The notes under the pieces: generated by a model | Seen by the model: only the letters and a program-made list of their open reading frames with translations | Database searches by the model: none | What the model was told of the DNA's origin: nothing | Part shown: positions 21,801 through 36,800 of the stretch, one piece after another | Position numbering within the stretch: position 1 is the stretch's first letter | How the letters are laid out: the number at the start of each line of letters is the position of its first letter | Program-made: the position numbers and the translations under genes | Assembly (NCBI GenBank): GCA_016987375.1 | Contig: PJRA01000198.1 | Span: 1,531,934-1,595,933 of the forward strand | Length of the DNA stretch: 64,000 bases | Origin: Brachionus koreanus | Lineage: Eukaryota > Rotifera > Eurotatoria > Ploima > Brachionidae | Direction: 5' to 3'

Positions 21801-24800
21801 NNNNNNNNNNNNNNNNNNNNNNNNNNNNNNNNNNNNNNNNNNNNNNNNNNNNNNNNNNNNNNNNNNNNNNNNNNNNNNNNNNNNNNNNNNNNNNNNNNNN
21901 NNNNNNNNNNNNNNNNNNNNNNNNNNNNNNNNNNNNNNNNNNNNNNNNNNNNNNNNNNNNNNNNNNNNNNNNNNNNNNNNNNNNNNNNNNNNNNNNNNNN
22001 NNNNNNNNNNNNNNNNNNNNNNNNNNNNNNNNNNNNNNNNNNNNNNNNNNNNNNNNNNNNNNNNNNNNNNNNNNNNNNNNNNNNNNNNNNNNNNNNNNNN
22101 NNNNNNNNNNNNNNNNNNNNNNNNNNNNNNNNNNNNNNNNNNNNNNNNNNNNNNNNNNNNNNNNNNNNNNNNNNNNNNNNNNNNNNNNNNNNNNNNNNNN
22201 NNNNNNNNNNNNNNNNNNNNNNNNNNNNNNNNNNNNNNNNNNNNNNNNNNNNNNNNNNNNNNNNNNNNNNNNNNNNNNNNNNNNNNNNNNNNNNNNNNNN
22301 NNNNNNNNNNNNNNNNNNNNNNNNNNNNNNNNNNNNNNNNNNNNNNNNNNNNNNNNNNNNNNNNNNNNNNNNNNNNNNNNNNNNNNNNNNNNNNNNNNNN
22401 NNNNNNNNNNNNNNNNNNNNNNNTTTTATTTAAATTTTTTTTTTTTAAATTTGTTTTATTTTATTAATTTTTTAAAGATATTTAAAATTTAAAAATTATT
22501 TTTATAAGCTTGAGACCACAAGACATACAGCGATTATGCTCAGAAGCACGAAAAATGTTGCTTCAATGGAAAGACTCGTATTTCAAAGTAAGAGCAAAAA
22601 TTGAAGCCTCAGGTCGAGACTCTCGATGGGAATTCGACAGACGAAAGCTTTTCGACAAAACCGATCACCAAGCTCTAATTTGCAACGAGCTGATCAAAAT
22701 TTCGGTAGTCCTGGAAGAATTCTATAACATATTCGGCCCGGAGCTCAAAGCGGTCACTGGCGAGCCCAAACGAATCGAAGAAGTATTGACCCGGGTGAAA
22801 AATTTGATAAACAAATTCAAAAGCATTTCGTTCGACATATTTGCGAATAAGAATTTTATAGCTTGGGAACGCGAAATGGAAGAATTTAACCATGAAGTGA
22901 GCGAAATAGAGGCCGAGGCCAAAGTATTCATAAATCAATCGTTCAAAAAACTGCGGTCGGCCGAAGGCGCCTTTGACATGCTGCTCAGATTTAAAAACAT
23001 TCGAAGCCGAGAGGCTATAAATAGCGAAATGATGAAAAAATTCACCGACATTTTGACTCAGTATGTGCGCGAAATTGATTCGATTTTCGACATTTTTCAA
23101 AAATACAAACAAAATCCTCCTGTTTACAAAAACTATCCGCCCGCATCGGGCGCTATTGCTTGGGCACGATTTCTATTCAAATCAATGAAAAATCCCATGC
23201 TTAAATTTTTGTCTGTAGATGAATTGATGAACACTGAACAAGGAAAAGAAGTAAAAAATAGATAAAAAATATTTACAAAATTTTTTATTCAAAAATTAAT
23301 TCAACTAGACTAAAGCTCATTATCTGTCGATTGCCAGACAAATAAAGGCTTATGAGGACGGAAAGCATGCCGATTGGAACGCCAACGTTGAAGCTACATT
23401 GCCAGAAATTCTCAAAACAAATTTGCTCATTAAACCTAAAGACAAAATAGATCCTTCTTTGATAATGCCGGCTAATGTTGACCCCGAAAGCGGTAAGAAA
23501 ACTATCAATAGGATTTTTTTAAAAATTTTTTTTTTTTCATAATTAAATTTAGACAACGAGCTTCCATGCTCGAGACAGGCATTTAGCACAACGCCTATTA
23601 TTTATGAACCAGGCGTTCTAATTTACGGTATTTGACTAGGAAATATTTATAAATGTTGTTACACTTCTTTAAATGTTATCACTTAAATATTTTTTTTAAT
23701 TCCTATTTAAATACAAGTAAAGTTGAAGATTTTTTTTCACGATATGACTTTAATTTTATTTGGAAAAATCATTATCAGAAATTTTTAAATATTAATTTAT
23801 TCACTATACAGTCAAAATGTTTTGCAAAATTTTCAAATCAAGATTTAAATATGATCAGAAAATCGGCTGAAACTTCTCAAACATATGGCCGAATATTAAT
23901 TTTGTCAACAATTAAATTTTCCATTGTATATTTTGTCAACAATTTTATTTTAAAAAAAATACAATTTGTAAGCAAAAAAATGTGAAAAAAATAAAAAAGA
24001 TATTAATTAGAGTGCACTTATTTTCAGGTAAGTTACGTGAAAATAAATTTTTTTTTTTCATTTTACGTGTGTCAATTATCTTTTATTTTCACGCAAGTGT
24101 AAAATATAAAAGAAAATTTATTTTAAAAAATTCTATCATATAAAGCATATCAAACATGAAGCTAGTCAAAAAAACTTGAAACCAACTAAACACTAGTGCC
24201 TATGGAATTTACTTAAATCTAAAAAAAAAACATTGAAAAACCTTATCTAATTTGATAAAACTCAATCTAAACATGTGCTATCCAATTTTTCGAGACCAAA
24301 TTTTCGAAGCATTTGACGACTTTTTGCAAGTATTTAATGACTTTACTAAACAGTCGTTTACACTTTGAACGACTTACAGTAGTGCTAAAAAAGTCGATCC
24401 AAAATCGTATACAAGTTTAATATTTTCAACTGGCTTTTTTGACCAAAATGGTCTTAAAAAAGATCAATTGTCAAATTTTTTTACTACTGAAGGCTTGATT
24501 ATGCTAGAGAATACTCTTTCTTTTTTTGAACAATTTGAAATCTTGTAAAATTTGTTCCAATAATTGTGATAATAAGTTTATCATTTGTGGTTCTTGTAAT
24601 TTTAATTTTCATTTGAAATGTGTTAATAGAACATATATTCCAGTAAAAAAAATTTGGAAATGTTCTAATTGTTTTTAAATACTTGTTAATCTCTTTTTTA
24701 TTTATTTTTTTTTAAATGCGTGAAAATAAATAAAAATTTAATAAAACGTACACGTATCTTACGTGTTTTAATTTTCTATTTATTTTCAGGTAACTTACGT

Positions 24801-27800
24801 GAAAATAAACGTATTCTATTAATTAATTGTTTTAAGATAAAAATTAAGATTTTTAGGTTTAGGTATCTTGGTGTGGGTTTTTTATAAGAGGATACTAGAA
24901 GTTTTTGGGACATTACAAGCAATTTCGCACCTATTCTTGAGTATAAAACGTTGATCATTATCAAAAGTAAGCCTATTTCCGGGTATAATTCAAAATTTAG
25001 AGTCTGCTGGAAAATATTCAAAATCTTAACAAGTTGATAATTAATACTCTATTGATCTTTATTAATTTATTTAATTATTAATTGACAATATGTGCTCTTT
25101 AATTTTTACTTTTAATTTTTGTTGATAAATTACACTAATGATAAAAAAAATTGTTAGATAAATTTATCCGTTGATATTTTATTTGTTGACAAAATATACT
25201 GTTGATGATTTAATTGTTGAGAAATTAATTTTGCCCAAAAATATTTTATCCTTGTATTTTCTCTTAGCTATTTAATACATAAGTATATCAACTGATGCAC
25301 AAAGATAAATAAGAATTAACATGATTGTCATGTATCTCAGAAGCAGACGCTTCTAGATACTGAGTATGACATTATTTCACATCTTGTCTTGATTATTACC
25401 TATGTCTTTAACACGAATTTATGGGTATAAATTACAACTCGATTTTAACACTCAAAAACCGGATGACTTTTTTGATCCTTTTATTTAAATCTTTTTTAAT
25501 ACTTTTTTTCAATGAAAATAAAATTATTTTATAGAAAAAATTAAATAATTTTATAATGTTTTCTATTTAAGATATGATTGAAAAAAAAATTATAAAAAAA
25601 TGATTTAAATTTATTGAATAAAAAACAAATAAAGCAAGTTACAAAAGGGGTTCAAAAGACCCCTCCGGTTTTTGAGTGTTAAGAAAAAAAGAGAGATTTC
25701 AGAAGAAATATACATAAATTGTTAGAGCTCACAATTGTTTAATAAACTGTTTAAAATTATACTTGTGTTATTTTTGGTTTACACCCATTACAACTATGGT
25801 TCTGGATTAGTGTATTGCTTGGTTGCTGTAGCCCTTCAGACGCACCTGGCACCTTTTGAAAGGACTGTTCCAAGCTTTAATATTTTCATTATTTTTTTTA
25901 TTGATAATATAATTTATGTATAATTTAGCTGTCTAAAATGCAATAGGTCATAATTTTCTGTTTATCAGTTCTTAAAATAATGTCAAAATACTAAAAAAAA
26001 CTAAATTACTAAATTTTAAGACTAAAGAATTACCTTGAAAAAGTATGTTAGGGTCAACGCCTAACAACTTCATTATTTTTTTAAGCTTAAGTATTTTTTT
26101 TTAAATATTAATAACTAAGTTTCCTAAAGATCTAGAAAAAAGCAAGTAATTCATTATTTTATTTTAAAAAATTTAAATAAAACTGGAAACTAAATTAATT
26201 TCCATTTTTTTTTAAATTCTGATAAAAATTAAAATTAAAATATCAAAAAAAAAATTTTCGTTGTTTGGAATTTCTTAAATTATGATATTTTATCTAGCTT
26301 CATTTAATTCTTTTAAAAAAATAAAACGAATAAAAAAATAAGTTAAAAAGAATATAGAGATGTTCAGAAAACTAAAAAGAAGAAAAAGTAAGGTAGCAAT
26401 AACACAATAGAGTAGAATTTTCGATACGTTTTGATTTGAAACCTTCTTTATATTCTTCCAACAGTCTTTTAACCAATGGAACATAATAACTTATTTCTGC
26501 CCTGACATGAAGTTAATGTTAACAGTTTGAAACAGCAAATTAAGATTAACTAATGCTTTGATTTTAGATTTCATTTCTTATAAGAGAGATATTATGAGAG
26601 ATATTTTATTAAGTCAAATGTTAAAAAACAGCGTTCTTTTGAATAATCCACTGTTGAAACAAATTTAAGCTTTGAGTCCACCATGATACCTAAGATTTTT
26701 ATCAAGAACAAGATTGATTTTAACTTGTGATTTTTTCTTCACAGATCCTATATAGCATAACTGAAATTTTCATTTTCCATTTGAAAAGCCATTTTTCAAC
26801 TTGCTATTAATCACGTTAAAAATAAAGGTAGACATCTTGTGTAAAAATAATAAATATCATAAGAAAAAAATGTTTTATTGTAATCCAATTTAATTATTTG
26901 TCTTTTATTTCATTTATTTGATTATGAACAGCTTTTCTCATATGAAACCAACACATGTTGATTTGAATCGGTTTGTTATAGAATCGGATGCATCTGCAAG
27001 CAGAGCAACATTGGCTAACTCATTAAATCCAGACAATTGCTCTAGAAAATTCTGAAATAAATTAATTCTATCTGACTTTTTTTCCTTAATTTTCATTTTT
27101 TTAATTTTCAAACAAAGTCACATTGAAACAAGAAATCCCGGCAAAAATTACCTTAAATTTAAATCAAAATTTCTATGAAGCACCCAATTGAATACTTTTA
27201 AATAAACTAACAACTTTAAAATCTATTAAGGAAGAAGCGTTGAGATTCGTTATCTTCTAAACTACAATTCAAAAATTAATGAAATAATCACAGAATCAAA
27301 ATACATGGAACAACTGGGCTATCAACTACCAGAAATAGCCCGAAATCTGGCCTTACAAGTAATTGAATCGAGAATAAAAAGGATAGGAAAAGAAATTAAT
27401 TTTTTTTTAAAGGAAGACAAATTTGCTCGCTATGTGTACAATTTGAGAAAAATGCTGGACAGATACCATTTATTGCTAGCTTCTCTTGACGAGTCAGAAA
27501 CCCAGCTTTTGGACGAACACTTGAGCGAGCTGAAGCGGTCGATTAGACCGGGCGCAAAACGCTTAAATTGGACTGCTCTGGGCATTCAAGACTATTTGAA
27601 CAAAACAAACTCAAACATATCTAAATTGGAATCAATGGTCAATCAGATAAAAAAAAATTCCAAAGACATTCAATCTTTTTTGAATGAAATCGAAAATGTA
27701 AATTTGTTTCAACGACCAGAGGTAAATGCGGACGGAAGTTTGTACGAATGCAAGCAATACTTTGATTTCGTTGAGTCAAAGAGAAGAAATGACTTGGGCG

Positions 27801-30800
27801 AATTGGCCAAAAAGTACAAGCTAATCGGTCCGTTGATCACCAAAGTCGAAGGCCTTGTTTTCGGCACAAACACGTCCAACTCGCCAAAAATGGCCTCTTA
27901 CTATGCATTTTGGGAGCGAGAAGTGTACAACACCATTCTAAAGATGATAACAAACAACTTGACTAAATTTAACCAAAAATTGCAGGAGCCGAACGAAACA
28001 ATTTTTCAAATAGAGACTCTATTGGCTGTGCCCGACGTGGCCACCAACCCGAGTCCAAACGACATGTCCAAGTTGTTCATACAATCGGTTCGCGACTGTG
28101 TCGAGGCAGCCAACTATTTTCCTCGTTGGATGAACGGCTCGTGCAAAGAGTGCCAGCCGGTCAAAGCCGAAAATCAAGACGAACAATTTTTGTACACGTT
28201 TTTGCAAGATGTTAGCAATCGGCCAGAGCTGCACGATCTGGCCGCACAAATACATGCCAATGTGCAAAAAACAAAGCAAAATGTGAAAAAATATTTGGAA
28301 AAATTTAGAAAATATAGAAGTTTGTGGAAAGCTGAAAAGAGTGCTGTGTGCGAAAAGTTCGCCTCGAAAAATCCCAACATCGTTGCCTATGATGAAAAGA
28401 TACTTTACTATTACAAGACAAATGAAGAAGTTCAAGCCTTGGCCAAGTTTAAGGATGTTGACTTTATAAAATTGAGCATGCGCTCTGTTTGTGAAAGCAT
28501 TGGTAATCATGTCAAAGAGTGGATTAAGTGTCTTGGACAGCAATTGAATGACTCGGCCAGAAAAACTCTTACAGAAACAAAGAATAGACTTGATGTAAAT
28601 ATTTTTTTTCAATTATTTATTTTTTTTTCAAAATATTTTGATACAGTTTAACTTCATTTTTTAATTTAACTTCAAAAATTAATGAAGGCTTTTTTTCTCA
28701 TTTCAGCATTAGAAAAATTTTTTTTATTCACAAAAGACAAATTGAAGTTTATGATCAAAAAAAATTTTTTTTTATCTTTTTTTAGTTAAAGCTAATCGCA
28801 GAAACATAGTTTCAAACAAAGCATTAACTTTCCAGCCAGAAAAAAAACAGCTAGGAGTAGAAAAATATCGCGAATAGTACATATGTTTGCAGTCAAAATG
28901 TTCGCAAGAGTCCAACTATGATCGCAGAAATATGTTCATGAAATATGTCTTAAGAAAGACTATTATCATTTAGGGTCTACATGACCAACATACTTTAAAA
29001 TCATTTTTATATACCGGAAAACCTTGCAAACTACCCCGGGGTTATAGTGTGTAATTAGCTATTATAATATTGTCGCATCGGATTGCATTATTAAAAATAA
29101 TACACACCCATGAGCTTAAAATTTTTATCATCACATACACACGCTTTGAACATCAAAATTGAGACACAGAAATGGCTTAGTTTTTGTAAAATATTAAAAC
29201 ATTGTATAGTTATAATTTCTTTTTTTTTTAATTTCTTTTTAATTTTGTTTCGAAAGGACCGAAATTTTCTTCAAAAAGCCCAGTCAAAAAATTAAACTTT
29301 TTTTCATATTACACCATCAATTTAAATATATAATTTCAATATAAGCCCGGGCTTCTAATTTATTTTTTTAAAAATAATTTTACAGAATAAATTGCTGTTA
29401 ACATATTATAACTCCCCCATTTTCTCGTTTGAATCCCACGGGGTAGTTAGCAAGGTTTAACGGTACTAATAGAATTTTTCAGCATACGCATTACATATTT
29501 TCTTCTCAAAAACATATCTTATTAAAAATCAAAAAAATCAAAAAACTTTTAAAAATTTATTTGATAAAAATTTGAAATTTTTTTTACTTAAAAATTGATT
29601 ATATTTTTGTCAGTTTAAGCAATTTTTCTAAAAAATATATATAATCTAATTTCAATTTTTTATCAATGCACTTGCTGCTTTTAATTGACCATCACGTTTG
29701 GGTTTGTTCACCAACTCATTAAACTTTTTTATCTATCTTATACACAACAGATGACCACATATTTTAAATTTGAAAAATGTTTGAATCTTTTAGGTTTTCA
29801 TCCACAACGTTTGGATCTTTTTGTATTTTTTTGTGTTTTTGATTTGTTCGGTTTGTCTTATACACGGTGTTTTTTCTTCTTTCCATTTTTTTTAAAATTT
29901 TATTTCAATTTTAAGTGTGCTAAAAAGATGTTAGTATGTTAAAAAGGTTTTTTGTATGCTAAAAGTGCAAGTATGTTGTGATAAAAAATTGATTTACTGA
30001 AAAGTTTTGTCTGTATGTTAAATAGCTTTATCAGTATGCTAAAACAACAACTCCTTATCATTTATTTAGGGCCTTATAGAGTTTGGCTTTTGTGCCATTA
30101 GAGCATGTAAATCTTGTTTATGAATATATTTTAAAAGAACTTTGCACCGTACAAGGTTACTCCTGAATATTATGGAATGTATTATTTAGGCGCTAAAATG
30201 GGAATTGAACGCATTCCATCCAGAATCCCATCCTAACTTTAAAATGTATGTGAGCGCATAGTAAATAAGGCTCTAAATCAATAATAAAAGGCTTTCTTAA
30301 GTTTTTTTTCAAAATTTTTTCATTACGGAATTTTTGAATTTTTTTTTCAATAAAATTGATCAAAAATTAATTAAGTAATTTGCTAATTTTTTTAATGTTA
30401 AAAAAATCTTATTGCGAAAATTTTTCGAGAACATATTTCTGTGAACATAATGTTAGGAATATACGTACTATTGGCTTTAATCTTTTAACAGACAATATCA
30501 AGCATTAAAGCTTAGCATTAATATTTGACTAAATTAAAGCTTAGCATTTTTTTATGCTTAATTCAAATTTAAAATAATTTGGTGGGTGTTCAAGCTTACT
30601 TTAAGAAAAACACCCGGGTCTTTGAATTTTAAATTTTTTTTTTTTTGAAAATTTAATTTTTTATTATAATAAAAAAATCAAAAATTATTACTCAATTAAA
30701 AGAGCAGAAAAAGACGAAAAAGAAAAAGATCTCATCTAAATAAAAACTTGAAAAAAAAATTATAGCCTTCATTGATTATTTATAAAAATTAATAAAATAA

Positions 30801-33800
30801 TTAATAAAAATTTTAAGATATGATTTTTATAAATTTACACATAAATTTTCTTAGAAATTTGAATCTGATCTTGAGTTGGACACAGACACATTGGAGGACT
30901 TGAAATTTGTTCTGAGAGTTATATCGGACATACAACAATCTTCGGATGTAATTGAAGAAGCCATACTTGACATACGAGAACGATATAGAACTTTAGACAT
31001 GTACAAAATTGAAGTAACTAGCGAAGAAAAAGAAAACTTGGAAATAATTGGACCCAAATGGCAACAGCTATTCATTAGATCGAAACACCGCGATGTCGGA
31101 CTTACAGTTGTAAAAGAAAAATTCACAGAAATAACTCAGGATCAAATATCCGACTTTGGCATTAAACTAAAAGCATTTGCAGAAAAATTCGCTCACGAAG
31201 GACCTGGTTCGGTGGGCGACGACCTTGACACGGGAGTCAAAAAATTAAAATTATTCCGAGATGAGCTGACCAGGCTCGAAAGTGACAAACAAGAGTTGAC
31301 AAATGCCGAAAGACTGTTCAATTTGCCCATTTCGAGCTATGCAACTTTGACTCAAGTTCAAAAAGAAATGAAAGCCTTAGACGATTTGTACAAGTTGTAT
31401 GAGGAGCAGAAGAAATCGCGTCAAGAATGGTCAGAGACATTGTGGCGAGATTTGAATATACAAATTTTGGTTGAAGGAATAGATAATTATATCAAGTCTT
31501 TGAAAAGAATGCCTCGTGATGTAAGAGCTATGTCTGTGGCCAAAACTCTTGAGGCCAAAATGAAGGCGTTCAAAGAAGCGCTGCCGCTCATGACTGATTT
31601 GAAACATGAAGCTCTTAGAGAAAGACATTGGAAGCTATTGATGAAAGAAACCGGAATTGAGTTCGACATGAATCCGGAGACTTTTACTTTGGCTAATTTG
31701 TTCGCTATGGAATTGCACAGATTCAACGAGAACATTCAAAATATAGTAACATCGGCTAGCAAAGAATTACAAATTGAAAAAGGTGTTAAAGAAGTTCTTG
31801 ACACATGGGACAAGCTTAAATTCGATGTTATCAAGTATGTAAAAGGCACTCAGGAACGGGGATTTGTAATTGGAGCTGTCGATGAAGTAATGCAAACATT
31901 GGATGATAACATAATGAGCTTACAAGGCATGTCAGCTTCTAGGTACATAGGACCTTTTTTGAACACTGTACAAAATTGGGAAAAAAGCTTGTCATTAATA
32001 TCTGAAGTGATCGATATTTGGATTGTTGTTCAAAGAAAATGGATGTATTTGGAAGGCATTTTTGTTGGCGGTGATATTAGATCTCAGTTGCCTGAAGAAG
32101 CCAAAAAGTTCGATATTATTGATAAACTATTCAAAAAAGTGAGTAGTTTTTTTTTTTTAATTTGAAAAACTATTTATTTCAAATAATGTCACTTGGAATA
32201 TTAAAAAAAAAATTTTTTTTTAAGTTTAAAAATTTTAAAACTTTTTGTTGCAACTAATTTATAATCTAAAAAAAAAAATTCAAATTTTAGAATTGTTGGA
32301 ACAAAATGAAATGAGAGCCAAGATTATTTTTTCTAAATATTACATATTTTCTAAGCTAAAATCTTAAAAATTTACTATTTCTTTTATTTCGATGAAACTT
32401 TTGTTGTGATTTTGTTGAACAACAAAGAATATTAGAACTTGAGAACCATGTCATATTCAATTAAAGCTTTCATGATAATTATTGTGATCATATTAAAATA
32501 ATTTCAACTGTGACCCTTTCGGGTAAAGCTTCTTTGAAGCTATGGCAAAATATCTTGAGCCATTTGTACAGATTATTTTTGAAATTGTTTATTGATATGG
32601 AATCGATGATGTGCCGAGGTAAACTGTTCCAAATGGCAAATTTTTTCTGGCATTTTTTATTTTGGAATTTTTGAGAACAAATTTTAGGACTAAAATCGAA
32701 CCAATTTTTTCAAGATTTTAAACAATAAAAGTTACAGTGGTGATTTGATATAAGGATCCATGGTAAATTTACGCAAATTTACGTAAATTTGTATAAATTA
32801 AAGTAAAAAATGGTAATTTGACTATTTTTTACGTAAAACAAGAATTGTAAAAATTGGTAAATTAACTATAATTTAGATATATTTACGTAAAATTTAGTTA
32901 ATTTACCATTTTTTGCGTTAATTCATGTTAACCCTAAAAATGCCAAAAAAATTTCAAATTTTGCTAAAAAATATTATTTTGTCTATCAAAAAAAATTTTT
33001 TTTTAATTTAATTCTTTAACCATTTTTTACGTAAAAATTGTAAAAAACAAAAAAAAAGTAAAACCAATAAGATTTGTAATAAATAAGTTTCTAGTTTCTA
33101 ATGATGAATTAATGTTCAAGTTCTTTAACATATTTTCGCTATCATGCCCAAAATACGATTTCATTGCTGAATATCCTTCTACTTTACAGAACTTTGATTC
33201 TGAATTTAGTCTTTTTTTATAGTTTGTCGTTTGTTATTGCATCATGTCAGTTTACTTTTATGATTTTCCTTAAGCTTCAAGTTACAAGATAGAATACACA
33301 TCCTTTCTTTACTTATGTATTTACATGAAGCTTTCAAATTGTCCCTTTTCCAGAATTATACTACACTCGAATTTTTATCAAGTTGATGATTTTCTGGGGT
33401 ATAGATCTAGACATGGTCCAAAGTGTTTCTTTATGAATGCTATTAATATACTTTTCCATTCAAGACAATGTTCAATGATTTTTCCTAAAGCAAATATCTG
33501 ATCAATAGATCCTCTTGCCCTTAAAAACCCCTTTTTTACTCCCTTAAAACACTAAAGAGCATTCTGTCACCTGTCATTGGGAGTTTGACAACCAAGCCTT
33601 TTGAGCAATTTTCTGGAATTTTTTTTTGGCACCATCTATCTTTCTGAACAGGTTGTACAACATATCTAGTGAGATTATTAGATCTGTCTCAAGATTGCTG
33701 CGGAAATGTTGTCAACATTTGGGACTTTCTGTTTTTAGAACCTTTACCGCAGTAAATATTTCCTTCATCGTTGTGTTGATGATGATCTACTCTGTGAAGA

Positions 33801-36800
33801 ACTACATATTTTGTTTGTGATCCTATGTAATGTGTGCAGGTCACCTTCAAAAAAGACTTTTTTTTAATTAACACTCAAAGACCGGATGAATTTTTTGACC
33901 ATTTTATTTGAATCTTTCTTATACTTTTTTTCAATGAAAATAAAAGTAGAAAATAAAAAAATTTAACAATTTTATAATATTTTTGATTTAAGATATGATT
34001 GAAAAAAAAAATTATAAAAAATGATTAAATTTATTGAGAATAAAAAACAAATAAAGGAAGTAACAAAAGGGGTTCAAAAGACCCATCAGGTTTTTGAGTG
34101 TTAAATAAAATGTTTAATAGAAAAGTTTTAAACAAAAAATATCTGAGTGACGATTACTATTAATAAATTAAGTCATAGGAAATTAATTTTTATTTTTTTA
34201 AATAAAAAAAATAGATAATGACTGAAACTCAAAGAGAGCCAAACATAAAAAAAGCTTGTCACGCATCAAACCGCTTACAAGACTTGCAAACAATCGGTAC
34301 TGGCTTGGAAAAATGTCAAAAAAGTCTAAACGATTATTTGGACTCAAAACGTAATGCATTCCCGCGATTTTTTTTCATTTCAGATGACGAATTGCTCAGT
34401 ATTTTGGGCAGCAGTGACCCGTCATGTGTTCAGGAGCATATGATAAAAATGTATGACAATATAGCTAGTTTAAGATTAGTCAAGAACTCTGATAATGTCA
34501 CCACAGCCCAGGCGATGATATCTGCCGAAAATGAAGTCATGGAATTCAGACAGCATGTGGTCACTGAGGGCCGTGTAGAAGACTGGATGACCAAAGTTTT
34601 GGCCGAAATGAGACGAACAAACAGATTGATAACCAAAGAAGCAGTTTACTACTACAGATATCAAAAAAGTCGAATTCAATGGATGTATGACTATCAAGGC
34701 ATGGTTGTTTTAGCTACTAATCAGGTTTGGTGGACTTGGGAAGTCGAAGACGTATTCAAAAAAGTCAAAAAAGGAAATAAAATGGCCATGAAAAATTACT
34801 CAAAGCAATTGCACGCTCAATTGGAAGAGGTGGTTGTTGAAGTAAGATCTTCGTCTATTTCAAAAAACGATCGTAAAAAACTCAACTCAGTTTTGATTAT
34901 TGATGTGCATGCCAGAGATATTATTGATGGATTTGTACGTGACAGTATTTTAGATGAGCGTGAATTTGAGTGGGAAAGTCAATTGAGATTTTATTGGGTG
35001 CGAGAACCAGACGAGCTTATGATCAGACAATGTACTGGCGAGTTCGGATATGGATATGAATATATGGGCCTCAACGGCAGATTGGTCATAACACCACTCA
35101 CTGATCGTATTTATTTGACAATTACGCAAGGTCTCTCCATGTATCTAGGAGGTGCTCCGGCTGGTCCTGCTGGTACTGGAAAAACAGAGACCGTCAAAGA
35201 TTTGGCCAAAGCCATGGGTCTTTTGTGTGTAGTTACTAATTGTGGTGAAGGCATGGACTTCAAAGCTATTGGTAAAAATTTAAATGGTTTGTGTCAGAGT
35301 GGCGCATGGGGTTGCTTTGACGAATTTAATCGTATCGACGCATCTGTTCTATCAGTTATTTCTTCACAGTTAAAAACTATCCAGCAAGCTTTAATTGGCA
35401 AACTAAAGCGATTTATGGTAAATATATTTTTTTTCCGTTCCAAACTTATTTTGTCTTTGAATCTAAAAATTTAAAAATATTTGCAAAAAAAAATTTCTTG
35501 TTCTCTTTAATCAAATATTCAGCTTTTTCAGTCTGATGTACTTGTTAGACTGTTTATAGTTTTGTAATAAGCCTTCTCCATTCGGCTTATATTCAATTAA
35601 ATAAGGAGAAATGTTTTTTGTCAAATTTTACAAAGAAATCTCAAATTAAATAAAATAAACAAAAATTAAATAAACGATTAATTAATTAATTTTAACAGTA
35701 TTTAATTTAATTAATGAAAAAAAAAACCAAAACTGAAAGAAAAATAAATTTTAGAAATTTTATTTCTTTTAGTTTAAGTAATTTGAATTTTTTTTCAATC
35801 TTTATTAAATTGTTGATTTTTGAACAAAATCGCGTTTTAACCAAAGACTATTGTATATAATTTTTTATCAAATAATGTTGACTAAAATTCGAAACAAATA
35901 AATTTATTTTATTTCTAATTTATTTATCTAAAATTTTCTGTTTTCGGCATTGTAGATTTTTGTAACAAAAACATATTCTCTTAGTGCTTAAAAATCATTT
36001 GTATGGTCTCGAAAAATTCACACACAATAATTCTTTATTTCTTTGGCAATGTGAAATTTCATACAAAATTTTGAATTGTTGAAACAAAGTGAAACAACTG
36101 TTGTTTCACCAACTGGGGAAGTCTGCAAAATCTCTGCAAAATTTCACTCAATATAATAATATTGAAAATAAATCGCAATCAATTTGCCTATTTCTTTTTC
36201 TAAATAAAATCTGTCTTTGAATTAGAATTAAAATCTTTAATTTTATTTTTAAAAAATTTTCTTATTAAATTTTTCTTTTTGTCATGCATGATTTTAAGTG
36301 GAGTTTTATTTTTTTTCTAGAGACTATATATATAATCAATTTTTTCTAGACTATTCGAAAATATTTATTATATATAGAGTAGAAATATAGAGTATTGATT
36401 TTTACCAAAAAATTTCAATTCATTAAAATAAAGAAACATGAGTGTATTGCGCAAAATCTTTTTGTTTATTTAACACTAGAACGCCCGAGGGGTTTTTTAG
36501 ACCCCTTTTTGAAAAATTGATACTTGATTTTTACCACATATAAATAAAATTTTAAAAAACGGTTTTTATTATCTAAAAATTTTGATAGCAATTTTTTAAA
36601 AAATGAATAAATTTTCAAAGAAAATGTTTGATTTATCTTGATAACTTTATTTAAAATTTTTAATGAGAAATCAGTCGGGCTTTCTAGTGTTAATTCTAAA
36701 AAATAAAAGTTAAAAGATGTTCCCTAATTGTTCTTAATGATTTGACAGATTTCGATATTTAATGCATTTAAACCATTTTAAAAAATCCTCTAGATGAAAG

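Noticed and set aside
21330..22433. 367-codon open frame
   Set aside because: Almost entirely N; it is the assembly gap translated as X.
28019..28612. 197-codon minus frame
   Set aside because: Antisense shadow of a DNAH10 exon; repetitive Cys/Phe composition typical of antisense coding DNA.
29401..29465. tRNA-like GTTTGAATCCC near 29429
   Set aside because: No A box or cloverleaf can be formed, and the segment is the right end of the TACCG MITE.
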